Assembly: GCA_041739035.1 (NCBI GenBank)
Contig: JBGSOQ010000224.1
Location: 1-8,360, forward strand
Direction: 5' to 3'
From: XYD12-FULL-36-8 sp041739035
Lineage (GTDB): Bacteria; Bacteroidota; Ignavibacteria; Ignavibacteriales; Ignavibacteriaceae
Length of the DNA stretch: 8,360 nucleotides
The translations under genes and the position numbers were made by a program. Position 1 is the stretch's first letter. Each line of letters begins with the position of its first letter. This document shows positions 1 to 6,164 of the stretch, piece after piece. The notes beneath the pieces were generated by a model. The model was not told where the DNA came from. It saw only the letters and a list, made by a program, of their open reading frames with translations, and searched no databases.

Positions 1-259
1 GCTCATACCAATCAGAAGTCCATGGATGAATTTGCCACGGGGAAGTCAAGTCGTGAGGATATGAACCTTCAATATCTTTAACGGTCGGATCGTTGGTCAA
101 ATCACCATTTCGAAATCTTTCGGGAAAGATTTGATACCAGACCACTTTCTTTGCCCATTGAGGAACAAAGTCATTTTTATTTTTGCTCATTGTGTTGTCT
201 TCTTTTAGTGAAAATGAAAGTGAAATAATTCCGAATACTATCATGATTAATTTTTTCAT
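1..259 (-). CDS. GH13 alpha-amylase family glycoside hydrolase, N-terminal part (3' end outside window)
   Basis: Reading the minus strand from the ATG at 259 gives an open frame of 86 codons that runs off the left edge without a stop. After a hydrophobic N-terminus (about residues 4-18, rich in I/L/F/S) it reads WAKKVVWYQIFPERFRNGD, then a stretch containing SYPHDLTSPW and HPWTSDWYE. This VWYQIFPxRFxNGD block is the typical start of the (beta/alpha)8 barrel in GH13 enzymes of the cyclomaltodextrinase/neopullulanase/alpha-amylase type, which hydrolyse alpha-1,4 (or alpha-1,6) glucan bonds. The catalytic Asp/Glu/Asp lie beyond the window, so exact specificity cannot be assigned. The start at 259 is favoured by an AAAGGAGA site 8 nt upstream; it gives a possible signal peptide but no clear lipobox or cleavage site. 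An internal ATG at 190 would give a cytosolic form. It begins 1 nt after the AlkD-like gene and is probably co-transcribed with it. Confidence 0.85.
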   Translation of the reverse strand, partial: MKKLIMIVFGIISLSFSLKEDNTMSKNKNDFVPQWAKKVVWYQIFPERFRNGDLTNDPTVKDIEGSYPHDLTSPWQIHPWTSDWYE

Positions 260-260
260 T

Positions 261-965
261 TTAGACTTCTCCTTTCAAATAAGCCTGCCGTTTCTTCTCG
301 GGGAATTTTTCAATTGCGTATCGCAGCATTGTTCGGGGCATAGTTTTGTAATGCTTTTTCAAATATTCCTCCTCGGCCTTCAAATTTCTTTTCCCAATTT
401 CTCTCAGCATCCAGCCAACAGCTTTGTGAATTAAATCATGTTTATCTTTCAGCAATATGTTAGAAATTTCCAACGTCGAATCATAAACTCCATTTTTAAT
501 AAAATGAAAAGTTGACATGACGGCAATTCTCCTCTCCCAAAGATTTTTTGATCTCGCAAGCTTAAAAAGAATACTTTTATTTTTATCTAAAAGATATGCT
601 CCGACGATTTTCTCGGCAGAAAGATCAACCAAATCCCAATTGTTAACATGCTTAGTATTATTCAGATAAAACTTGTAGATGTTGTCTTTCTTTTTCTCAT
701 CTCCTTTTCGGAACTGCTCTGTAAGAATGAAAAGTGCTATTAATCGCTCTTCATGAATAGAAGAATTTAGAAGATCTTGAATTTCTTCAAGCGTCAAATC
801 TTTAAATTGCTTAGCTAACCGTCTCGATACCGGAACTTTAATTCCAAGAAATTCATCACCCTCTCCATATTCACCATTTCCTGTCTTAAAAAAAAGTGAG
901 AGGATTTTTGCTTGCTCGGGATTCGACATTTTGTTTATGGCTGTTCGAAGGTTTTTTAACGACAT
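261..965 (-). CDS. AlkD-like DNA alkylation repair protein (HEAT-repeat DNA glycosylase family)
   Basis: The 234-residue all-helical protein matches the DNA alkylation repair (AlkC/AlkD) family, whose characterised member Bacillus cereus AlkD removes N3- and N7-alkylated purines from DNA. Visible signatures are VNNWDLVDLSA (residues 107-117), LWERRIAVMSTF (142-153), HDLIHKAVGWMLREIGKR (176-193) and MPRTMLRYAIEKF (209-221). By family alignment from memory, W110, D114, R146 and W185 correspond to the AlkD DNA-binding/catalytic residues W109, D113, R148 and W187, so the active site looks intact. Length is normal for the family (about 220-240). The start is supported by AAGGAAG 5 nt upstream. It is cytosolic and intracellular by inference (no signal peptide). 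The GH13 gene follows after 1 nt; no functional link between repair and glucan hydrolysis is apparent. Some family members lack glycosylase activity, so the substrate is unproven. Confidence 0.9.
   Translation of the reverse strand: MSLKNLRTAINKMSNPEQAKILSLFFKTGNGEYGEGDEFLGIKVPVSRRLAKQFKDLTLEEIQDLLNSSIHEERLIALFILTEQFRKGDEKKKDNIYKFYLNNTKHVNNWDLVDLSAEKIVGAYLLDKNKSILFKLARSKNLWERRIAVMSTFHFIKNGVYDSTLEISNILLKDKHDLIHKAVGWMLREIGKRNLKAEEEYLKKHYKTMPRTMLRYAIEKFPEKKRQAYLKGEV
268..275 (-). promoter_or_regulatory. Shine-Dalgarno site of the GH13 gene
   Basis: Minus-strand AAAGGAGA, 8 nt before the ATG at 259 and lying inside the last codons of the AlkD-like gene. It supports the upstream start, hence inclusion of the hydrophobic N-terminus, over the ATG at 190, which has only a weaker AAAGAAG-like stretch in front of it. 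Confidence 0.6.
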
Positions 966-1097
966 ATTAACTTCCTTGGAATCTGATAAGAAAAAATAAG
1001 GATTTTTAATTATTGATTTTATAGGATGATTTCTAAAAACAGATTTAGTATTTTTTGCACATCTAAAACTATTCTTTCACTATTCAAGGAGATAACA
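966..1097. other. Divergent intergenic region between alkD-like gene and dodecin
   Basis: 132 bp of A/T-rich DNA separating two divergent genes, so promoters for both must lie here or inside the flanking genes. I see no convincing -35/-10 pair and no clear Bacteroidetes-type TTTG/TAnnTTTG pair. No strong hairpin is visible. Confidence 0.5.
1086..1093 (+). promoter_or_regulatory. Shine-Dalgarno site that fixes the dodecin start
   Basis: AAGGAGAT a few nt before the ATG at 1098. It argues that the in-frame ATG at 1026 is not the start; the 24 codons between them resemble leader DNA rather than protein. Confidence 0.75.
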
Positions 1098-1307
1098 ATG
1101 ACAGATCACGTATATAAAATTATTGAGATTGCGGGAACATCCTCAACTTCAATTGAAGATGCAGTGAAGAATGCTCTTGCAAAGGCATCAAAAACTGTGC
1201 GGGGTATGCGCTGGCTACAGGTTGTTGATACTCGCGGGCATATCGAGAATGAAAAACTTACTACATGGCAAGTTGTTGTTAAGGTTGGCTTTTCTTTAGA
1301 GGATTAA
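1098..1307 (+). CDS. Dodecin (flavin-binding dodecameric protein)
   Basis: This 69-residue protein starts MTDHVYKIIEIAGTSSTS and continues with RGMRWLQVVDTRGHIEN and WQVVVKVGFSLED. This is the full length and motif set of dodecins, which assemble into hollow 12-mers that bind and store or buffer flavins (riboflavin, FMN or FAD) in the cytosol. W39 in the RGMRW segment is in the place of the conserved tryptophan that stacks on the flavin (W36 in the Halobacterium protein, W38 in others). The beta-alpha-beta-beta order is clear. The frame stays open up to an ATG at 1026, but the ATG at 1098 is chosen because AAGGAGAT lies 6 nt upstream of it and homologues start here. It appears monocistronic, with a hairpin downstream. 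No flavin-biosynthesis gene or FMN riboswitch is visible nearby. Confidence 0.95.
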   Translation: MTDHVYKIIEIAGTSSTSIEDAVKNALAKASKTVRGMRWLQVVDTRGHIENEKLTTWQVVVKVGFSLED

Positions 1308-1331
1308 AAACACCACTAGGACTTTTTCATC

Positions 1332-1371
1332 CCACCCAGCTTTCTCAATATCAAAAAGAGATGCTGGGTGG
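1332..1371. terminator. Bidirectional hairpin terminator between dodecin and M3 peptidase
   Basis: Perfect 9-bp inverted repeat CCACCCAGC (1332-1340) and GCTGGGTGG (1363-1371), with a possible further 4-bp inner stem (TCTC/GAGA) and an A-rich loop. It lies in the 91-bp gap between two convergent genes. The flanks are only moderately T-rich on the plus side (TTTATTTTAT) and carry short T runs on the minus side further out, so it is a hairpin with weak U tracts that could serve both genes. Confidence 0.7.
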
Positions 1372-1398
1372 CAAGAATTTATTTTATCTTCCGAATTT

Positions 1399-3282
1399 TT
1401 AATTCAATTTGTTGATTTCTTTTTCCAACTGATCCACAAGAGTCCCAAACTGACTTACTACCGCATTTATGGTTTCGGGTTTGGTTAAATCCACTCCCGC
1501 TTTTTTAAGCTGTTCCATCGGATAGTCATTGCCTCCTGACTTTAATAAATTTAAGTACCTTTCCTTAGCCGCGTTCTTCTCGACTTCGGTGCCTGTGGTT
1601 ACATCGCTGTATAATTTAGCCGATGAAGCAAAACAGGTTGCGTATTGATATACATAAAAAGGGGTTCTGTACATGTGAGGAATTCTTGCCCACACGCTAT
1701 TTATTAATTCATCTTTGGCGTAAGTATCGCCGTAATAAATAGTGAAGAGATTGTCAGCTATTTTATTTAATACTTCTGCCGTTATGGGTTTTCCTTCCTC
1801 GACTAATTTATGTGCCTGAAGTTCAAAATCTGCCAATAAGGTCTGAAAATAAAATGTGCCCGTAATCCCGCGAATTGCCTGTTGTAAAAGATTTATTCTT
1901 TTCTTGGGATCATTCGTTTGAGTTAATAAATAATCAAGAAGCAGATTTTCATTAAACGTTGATGCAACTTCAGCAACAAAAATTGTATAGCCCGATGTAG
2001 CAAATGGCTGGTTTTCATAAGAATGTAATGTGTGCAATGTATGCCCGAGCTCATGGCCAAGTGTAAATACATTGTCAAGGGTCTCATTGTAATTCATCAA
2101 CATATAAGGATGAACTCCATAAACGCCTGCAGAGTATGCGCCTGATCTTTTCCCAGTATTTTCAAAAACATCTATCCAGCCGCCTTTAAGTGCTGTTTCC
2201 AGTTTTGATTGATAATCTTTACCTAAGGATTCCACGGAAGCAATTACATGTTTTTTTGCTTCCTCGTAGGGATAGGTTTTATTAAAGTCTGTTAAAGGTA
2301 TCGAGTTATCATAATTATGATATTCTTTTAAGCCAAGAATTCTTTTTCGCAGTTCATTATATTTTTTCAGCGGCTCTGTGTTGGCTTTTGCTGTATTTAC
2401 AAGATTTTCATAAACTGCAATCGGAATATTGTTTCCATCAAGCTCGGCTTCAAGACATGAATTATAATTTCGTGCTTGCGCTGCTGCCCAATCACTTTGG
2501 CATACGGCATTATAAATTGCCGCATATGTATTTTCATTTTCCTTGTATGTTCCGTAATGAGCATCAAATATTTTTTTTCTATCTTCTTGATTATAATTAG
2601 TTGCCAATATTCTTCCGTAATTGCCGTTTGTGGCTTGAACTTCGCTGCCATCAGATAAAGTAACTTTAGGAAAATCAATATCGGTAGTTGAAAGATTCGA
2701 GTAAATATCGCTCGGTGTTTGATTAAATCGTGAATAATAAGACAGAATTGTTTCTTTGCTTTCATCAAGCACATGAGCCTGCTGGCGATACAAATTTTCT
2801 ATTCCAAATTTATAAGGTTTAAAAGCATCATCTTTTAGCCATTTCTTCATCGTATCCCAAGGAACCTGGAGCATTTCAGGATTTATCCAGGAAGTTGCCG
2901 TTCCAAAGTTTGCAAATAATATTTGAACTTGCTGCATTTTTGCATTTATCGCTTGATCTCTTGTGTCCGAATCTTTAGTCAGTTGTGGATAACGATAGAT
3001 TCTATAAAATAAAATTCCCAATTCATCATTTAGCTGCATAACCTTTAATAAGTTTGCAGAATTCTCCTTCAGCTTTCCTTTGTAGCCGACTATCGCATCC
3101 ATTTTCTTTTGTGCTTCCTGCATACCAGCATCCCACTCATCCCAATTTTTATAAATGTCATTTAAGTTCCATTTATACTCCGCCGGTATTTCATCTCTCG
3201 ATTCGTAAACCTTTTGAGAATATAGCTGATTTGAAAAAATTAAGGTAATAGCAGCTACCAGCAAAAAAGAAAGCGATTTCAT
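1399..3282 (-). CDS. pepF: Exported M3B-family oligoendopeptidase F-type zinc metallopeptidase
   Basis: A 627-residue protein of the usual oligoendopeptidase F size. The zinc site is HELGH at residues 410-414 (H410 and H414 ligands, E411 catalytic), with the third ligand most likely E438 in FVAEVASTFNE, as is typical of M3B enzymes. The C-terminal WARIPHMYRTPFYVYQYA (531-548) carries the conserved His/Tyr residues (H536, Y538, Y543/Y545) that line the M3 active site. Such enzymes cleave short peptides, not folded proteins. Unlike the cytosolic Firmicutes PepF, this one begins with a clear Sec signal (MKSLSFLLVAAITLIFSNQLYSQ, mature end around residue 22-24), so a periplasmic site is inferred. 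The ATG at 3282 has AGAGG a few nt upstream. It appears monocistronic, divergent from the lipoprotein gene and convergent with dodecin. No truncation or frameshift is seen. Confidence 0.95.
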   Translation of the reverse strand: MKSLSFLLVAAITLIFSNQLYSQKVYESRDEIPAEYKWNLNDIYKNWDEWDAGMQEAQKKMDAIVGYKGKLKENSANLLKVMQLNDELGILFYRIYRYPQLTKDSDTRDQAINAKMQQVQILFANFGTATSWINPEMLQVPWDTMKKWLKDDAFKPYKFGIENLYRQQAHVLDESKETILSYYSRFNQTPSDIYSNLSTTDIDFPKVTLSDGSEVQATNGNYGRILATNYNQEDRKKIFDAHYGTYKENENTYAAIYNAVCQSDWAAAQARNYNSCLEAELDGNNIPIAVYENLVNTAKANTEPLKKYNELRKRILGLKEYHNYDNSIPLTDFNKTYPYEEAKKHVIASVESLGKDYQSKLETALKGGWIDVFENTGKRSGAYSAGVYGVHPYMLMNYNETLDNVFTLGHELGHTLHTLHSYENQPFATSGYTIFVAEVASTFNENLLLDYLLTQTNDPKKRINLLQQAIRGITGTFYFQTLLADFELQAHKLVEEGKPITAEVLNKIADNLFTIYYGDTYAKDELINSVWARIPHMYRTPFYVYQYATCFASSAKLYSDVTTGTEVEKNAAKERYLNLLKSGGNDYPMEQLKKAGVDLTKPETINAVVSQFGTLVDQLEKEINKLN

Positions 3283-3516
3283 CTTGAACCTCTATTATTG
3301 AATAAAAATATCATTTGGCGAAAAACAAGTTATAAAATTATTGAGAATTCTTTAAACCGCTTGAATAATTATTTTTCCGATTATCACAAAGATTATTACA
3401 TTTTTTACCACTATCGATCATTTTAAATACTTCGGGGTTTTTAATTTATCTACCAATTAAACCGATTTTAGTTCATTTTTGTCTAAACCATATCCATCAA
3501 TGAATCAGGCAATACA
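3283..3516. other. Divergent intergenic region between pepF and lipoprotein gene
   Basis: 234 bp, very A/T-rich, between two divergent genes and so expected to hold promoters for both. No RNA gene or repeat is evident. A weak sigma70-like candidate faces pepF (listed separately). Just before the lipoprotein gene there is a 6-codon reading frame (3500-3520) whose TGA overlaps the lipoprotein ATG. Confidence 0.5.
3329..3356 (-). promoter_or_regulatory. Candidate sigma70-like promoter for pepF
   Basis: Reading the minus strand: TTTAAA (3356-3351) as a -35-like box, a 16-nt spacer, then TATAAC (3334-3329) as a -10-like box, leaving about 40 nt of leader before the ATG at 3282. In such A/T-rich DNA this level of match can occur by chance. 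Confidence 0.25.
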
Positions 3517-4284
3517 ATGAAAAAAATATCTGTTTTGATTTTTAGTATATTTTTTATTCTTGTCGCAGGCTGTGGCGATGAAGAAATAAACAGCAGCTGG
3601 ATTCAATCAAAAATTACCATTGACGGAAATCAATCCGATTGGGAAGGTAAGCTGCATTACTTATCAGATCAGCAATCTGTAATTGGAATAGCAAATGACA
3701 ACGATTACTTGTATTTATGCCTTGCCACAAATGACACCGCCAAAATGTTTCAATTCTTCTCAACCGGTTTTACCGTCTGGGTTGAATCCAAAAACAGTGA
3801 TGAAAAAATTGGAATACAATATCCTATGAGATCGAGTGAAATGAGAAGAATGATGCCGATGAGAAATAGACAAAACGAAGGTGAAAGACCTGATATGAAA
3901 GTTCGTTTAAATGAATTTAAAGCTCAGCAAAGTGAAATCGGAATTGTGAACAAAGATAATTTTCCTCTCACTGTTTATCCTTTAACAAACGAAATAGGAT
4001 TAAATGTCGATCTCGGAGTTCAAATTGGCTTGCTTGTTTATGAAATTAAAATTCCATTAGATAAAGATTTATACGGCGGGCACAATCTAAAATCACAACC
4101 CGGCGATGAATTAACCATTGGATTTGAATCGGGTGACTTTCAGCGTCCAAACATAGGTGACGGCGGTGAGCGATCTTCGGGAATGGAAATGGGAAGAAGA
4201 GGCGGGGGGAATAGAAGATTCCCCAATGCCCCAACTATGCAAAAAATTGATTTTGAGATATGGGCAAAACTAGCGACTGAATAA
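3517..4284 (+). CDS. Lipoprotein with CBM9/DOMON-like domain and Met/Arg- and Gly/Arg-rich segments; function unknown
   Basis: 255 residues. A lipoprotein signal peptide ends in LVAG|C, with C19 as the lipidated cysteine, so it is membrane anchored and extracytoplasmic. Residues 32-72 (ITIDGNQSDWEG, then IGIANDNDYLYLCLATNDTA) look like the first strands of a CBM9-like/DOMON-like beta-sandwich, as in proteins that bind sugars or heme; the ligand here is unknown. A strand pair FTVWVES...KIGIQYP (85-103) is followed by a Met/Arg-rich stretch (M104, M109, M112, M113, M115, M127). The sandwich resumes at about 168-206 (VQIGLLVYEIKIPL, then LTIGFES). A Gly/Arg-rich linker (about 213-234, GGERSSGMEMGRRGGGNRR) precedes a last strand, KIDFEIWAKL. 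The start is set by the signal peptide; the Shine-Dalgarno site is weak (CAGG). It stands alone between a divergent peptidase gene and the convergent hydrogenase/Mrp operon. A sensor, binding or surface-assembly role is possible but not shown. Confidence 0.8.
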   Translation: MKKISVLIFSIFFILVAGCGDEEINSSWIQSKITIDGNQSDWEGKLHYLSDQQSVIGIANDNDYLYLCLATNDTAKMFQFFSTGFTVWVESKNSDEKIGIQYPMRSSEMRRMMPMRNRQNEGERPDMKVRLNEFKAQQSEIGIVNKDNFPLTVYPLTNEIGLNVDLGVQIGLLVYEIKIPLDKDLYGGHNLKSQPGDELTIGFESGDFQRPNIGDGGERSSGMEMGRRGGGNRRFPNAPTMQKIDFEIWAKLATE

Positions 4285-4352
4285 TTTGTGAAATGAGGTT
4301 TTATAAGAATAAATAAATGATTGGACAAAGAAACGTTCGTGGTTATAGATTC
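4285..4352. other. Short convergent gap between lipoprotein gene and the Mrp/hydrogenase operon
   Basis: 68 bp where two transcripts meet. I see no strong GC-rich hairpin; only a 7-bp TAAGAAT/ATTCTTA pair with a long loop, so any terminator here is unclear. Confidence 0.4.
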
Positions 4353-4826
4353 TTAAACTTTTTTATCCTCAAAAAATTTCTTTATTGATTGACTCACTTG
4401 AAAGGATATTTCTTTACCAAATTCAGTTGTTCCGGGTTGAATGCCAATGTAAACGAAATCCATTTGTTTACTTAACAATAAATATTGTTCAACAAGTTTT
4501 ATAGAAAAAGTATGGGTGCTAAAATCAATATTAGAAATAGAGTCAGATTCCAGAAATGAAATTTCCCCAGGTCTTCCTCCCCAATCGGCGGCATCAACAA
4601 AGACCACGACTTCCGGTTTATAGTCTAATGTTTCCTGCAGATAATTCTCCGGATTTTTACCTGCAATAATAAACTTGGATTCGCTGAAAAAGTTACTTTT
4701 CTTTAGAGAATCAATAAAAAGAAGTCCCGCTAAATCATCTCCCCTTGTTTCATTACCTAATCCAACAAATACGATTTTATCTTTAACGTAGTTTGATAAT
4801 CTATTTATTAAGTGAATAAAATTCAT
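4353..4826 (-). CDS. [NiFe]-hydrogenase maturation protease (HycI/HybD/HyaD family)
   Basis: A 157-residue protein from the ATG at 4826. Family landmarks: IVFVGLGNETRGDDLAG near the N-terminus, VVVFVDAADWGGRPGE in the middle, STHTFSIKL and then VYIGIQP. In HybD/HycI the nickel-sensing ligands are an acidic residue in the GNxxxxD(D/E) block, an Asp in VDA and a His. The counterparts here are D31, D78 and H105, counted from the ATG. These endopeptidases clip the C-terminal tail of the hydrogenase large subunit once Ni is inserted. The frame extends 12 nt further to a TTG at 4838, but the ATG is preferred; no strong Shine-Dalgarno site is seen. The start lies 26 nt inside the end of the preceding Fe-S gene, so translational coupling is likely. 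It is the last gene of the operon. Its presence implies a [NiFe] hydrogenase large subunit encoded nearby, probably upstream of the window. Archaeal FrcD-type proteases are related, so the exact partner is unknown. Confidence 0.88.
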   Translation of the reverse strand: MNFIHLINRLSNYVKDKIVFVGLGNETRGDDLAGLLFIDSLKKSNFFSESKFIIAGKNPENYLQETLDYKPEVVVFVDAADWGGRPGEISFLESDSISNIDFSTHTFSIKLVEQYLLLSKQMDFVYIGIQPGTTEFGKEISFQVSQSIKKFFEDKKV

Positions 4827-5418
4827 CTTCAACAACAATTTTGTGTCTGCATTTTGGACATACTTCTTTTATTTGATCTTCTCTTCTAATTCTGGATTTT
4901 GGGTAAGCCGGGCCTAAATCAAAAAACGTTTTTTGCGTTTCCAACAGGAAATTTGGATGGGCATAAGCTTTTGCCCCAATCCGATTAACTATCCACACAA
5001 GCTGATCTCTTGGGGCAGCAATTTCACCGCATATTTCACACAAAACAATTTCCTTCTCAACTTTTTCGAAAGCAGCCGTATCGTTTCTTGCTATTGCTCC
5101 TAAGGAATATATGTTTGATAACCTTATCCCCAATTCCGTCATACATTTTTCTTCACATTGCCCGCAATGGATGCATGAGAAATAATCAATTGTAAGCGTG
5201 CGAATCTTTTTTACTTTGTCATCTTCAATTTTGATTGCTTCAGGCGGGCAAACCTGTGCACAGGTTCCGCAGCCGACACAATGCTCTTCATAATATTTTG
5301 GGAAGCCGCGAAATTCCTCAACAGCCGTATATCCTTCTTTGGGAAATTTTGTTGTATACGGCTTGGAGAAAAACGAACCAAGCGCTTCCTTTATTTCACG
5401 AACTTTTGGGAGAAACAT
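4801..5418 (-). CDS. HycF/NuoI-like 2x[4Fe-4S] ferredoxin subunit, probably of a group 4 [NiFe] hydrogenase
   Basis: 205 residues. Two classical tetracysteine motifs: C47xxC50xxC53xxxC57P and C82xxC85xxC88xxxC92, expected to bind two [4Fe-4S] clusters, as in NuoI, HycF, HyfH and MbhN. After these, a C-terminal region carries two CxxC pairs (C127/C130 in LCEICGEIAAPRDQL and C187/C190 in EVCPKCRHKI). HycF/HyfH-type hydrogenase subunits have a similar tail, whereas plain NuoI does not. The N-terminus (GSFFSKPYTTKFPKEGY) resembles the membrane-docking start of this family. The second motif lacks the usual Pro after its last Cys (C92-M-T). The role inferred is passing electrons between a soluble donor and the hydrogenase small subunit. 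The ATG at 5418 has GGAG about 6 nt upstream. It lies 37 nt after mrpG and overlaps the protease gene, fixing it in the same operon. Confidence 0.85.
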   Translation of the reverse strand: MFLPKVREIKEALGSFFSKPYTTKFPKEGYTAVEEFRGFPKYYEEHCVGCGTCAQVCPPEAIKIEDDKVKKIRTLTIDYFSCIHCGQCEEKCMTELGIRLSNIYSLGAIARNDTAAFEKVEKEIVLCEICGEIAAPRDQLVWIVNRIGAKAYAHPNFLLETQKTFFDLGPAYPKSRIRREDQIKEVCPKCRHKIVVEDEFYSLNK

Positions 5419-5455
5419 ATCATACTCCGCTGTATTTCTTTAATGCAAAATGCTG

Positions 5456-5833
5456 TTAAACTGTTTTAATTTCATCTGTAATCGCAGTCGGGTTTTCTTT
5501 TGTCTTCAGTTCATTGTCTTCTTCATATTTATCAACAACTGACAATTTATAAAGCGGGATTCTGCTTCTGTGTGCGGCTCTTGAAATAACGTGGGCCGCT
5601 GTTGGTGAAGCAAGAAAAATAAAAACAATGCCAATGACTGCCTTAAAACCAAAACTGGTAAACCCTTGAAGTAAAAATATTCCAAGCAAGATACCGACCG
5701 AACCAAAAGTAACACACTTGGTTGCAGCTTGCAGGCGGTTATAAACATCCGGAAGACGAACTAAACCGAGAACACCGAGAAAATCAAATGCAACCCCAAT
5801 GCAGATTAAGATCATTCCAATTGTTTCAATCAT
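5456..5833 (-). CDS. mrpG: Mrp/Mnh cation:proton antiporter subunit G
   Basis: 125 residues with the PhaG/MnhG/MrpG signature: three hydrophobic segments (about 3-23, 41-57 and 63-79), the block LGLVRLPDVYNRLQAATK (22-39) after the first, and SPTAAHVISRAAHRS (76-90) at the end of the third. A charged cytosolic tail follows (about 95-125, rich in E/K). The subunit is an integral membrane part of the multi-subunit Mrp complex or of related Mrp-type modules in membrane-bound hydrogenases. The start is set by a GGGGAGG site 7 nt upstream, inside the mrpF end, and the gene overlaps mrpF by 8 nt. Confidence 0.95.
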   Translation of the reverse strand: MIETIGMILICIGVAFDFLGVLGLVRLPDVYNRLQAATKCVTFGSVGILLGIFLLQGFTSFGFKAVIGIVFIFLASPTAAHVISRAAHRSRIPLYKLSVVDKYEEDNELKTKENPTAITDEIKTV

Positions 5834-6164
5834 CTAAGTTCCTCCCCTCAAGAATTTTTGCAAATGCCAGAGTCGCAATAAAACTTAGCAAAGCCCAGAT
5901 AAGCCCTATATCCATAAAAAAAGATTCTTTATAATAAAGCCCGAACAAGGCAAGCATACCGATAATTAATACTCCGAGAATATCTACGGCGACTATTCTG
6001 TCGGCTGCAGAGGGTCCAAAAATCACCCGCAGCAATACCAAAATGCCGCTAAACAAGATTACATTTATAAGCTTAAATAAAATTTCGCCGTCATAAATAA
6101 AAAAGTTGAAGTAAAAGAAAGCGGCAAATATTATTAAACCCGCCGTCCAGCTTAAGATTTTCAT
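5826..6164 (-). CDS. mrpF: Mrp/Mnh cation:proton antiporter subunit F, with an extra N-terminal membrane segment
   Basis: 112 residues. The MrpF core is clear: LRVIFGPSAADRIVAVDILGVL (starts at 45) between hydrophobic segments, then FMDIGLIWALLSFIATLAFAK (ends at 103). MrpF is usually about 85-100 residues with three membrane segments; here about 25 extra residues form an additional hydrophobic segment (about 5-23), for four in total. The start is well supported: GGAGGT lies 6 nt upstream and its ATG overlaps the mrpE stop as ATGA. It is predicted to sit in the inner membrane with the other Mrp subunits. Confidence 0.93.
   Translation of the reverse strand: MKILSWTAGLIIFAAFFYFNFFIYDGEILFKLINVILFSGILVLLRVIFGPSAADRIVAVDILGVLIIGMLALFGLYYKESFFMDIGLIWALLSFIATLAFAKILEGRNLDD

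Noticed and set aside
183..434. Plus-strand open frame opposite the GH13 and alkD-like genes.
   Set aside because: Both minus-strand genes are clearly coding by family motifs; this frame has no recognisable motif or ribosome site.
1013..1080. Possible sigma70 or Bacteroidetes-type promoter for dodecin (TTGATT and TATTTTTTG-like words).
   Set aside because: No correctly spaced pair of boxes; such words are expected by chance in DNA this rich in A and T.
1026..1097. In-frame N-terminal extension of the dodecin from an ATG at 1026.
   Set aside because: Dodecins are about 70 residues and start just as the protein from 1098 does; AAGGAGAT precedes the ATG at 1098 and nothing similar precedes 1026.
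2388..2774. Open frames on both strands within the M3 peptidase gene.
   Set aside because: They are in other frames of a full-length, motif-complete peptidase gene and show no family features.
4304..4355. Inverted repeat TAAGAAT/ATTCTTA in the gap between the lipoprotein gene and the hydrogenase protease gene.
   Set aside because: Only 7 A/T-rich base pairs with a loop of 38 nt; too weak to call a terminator.
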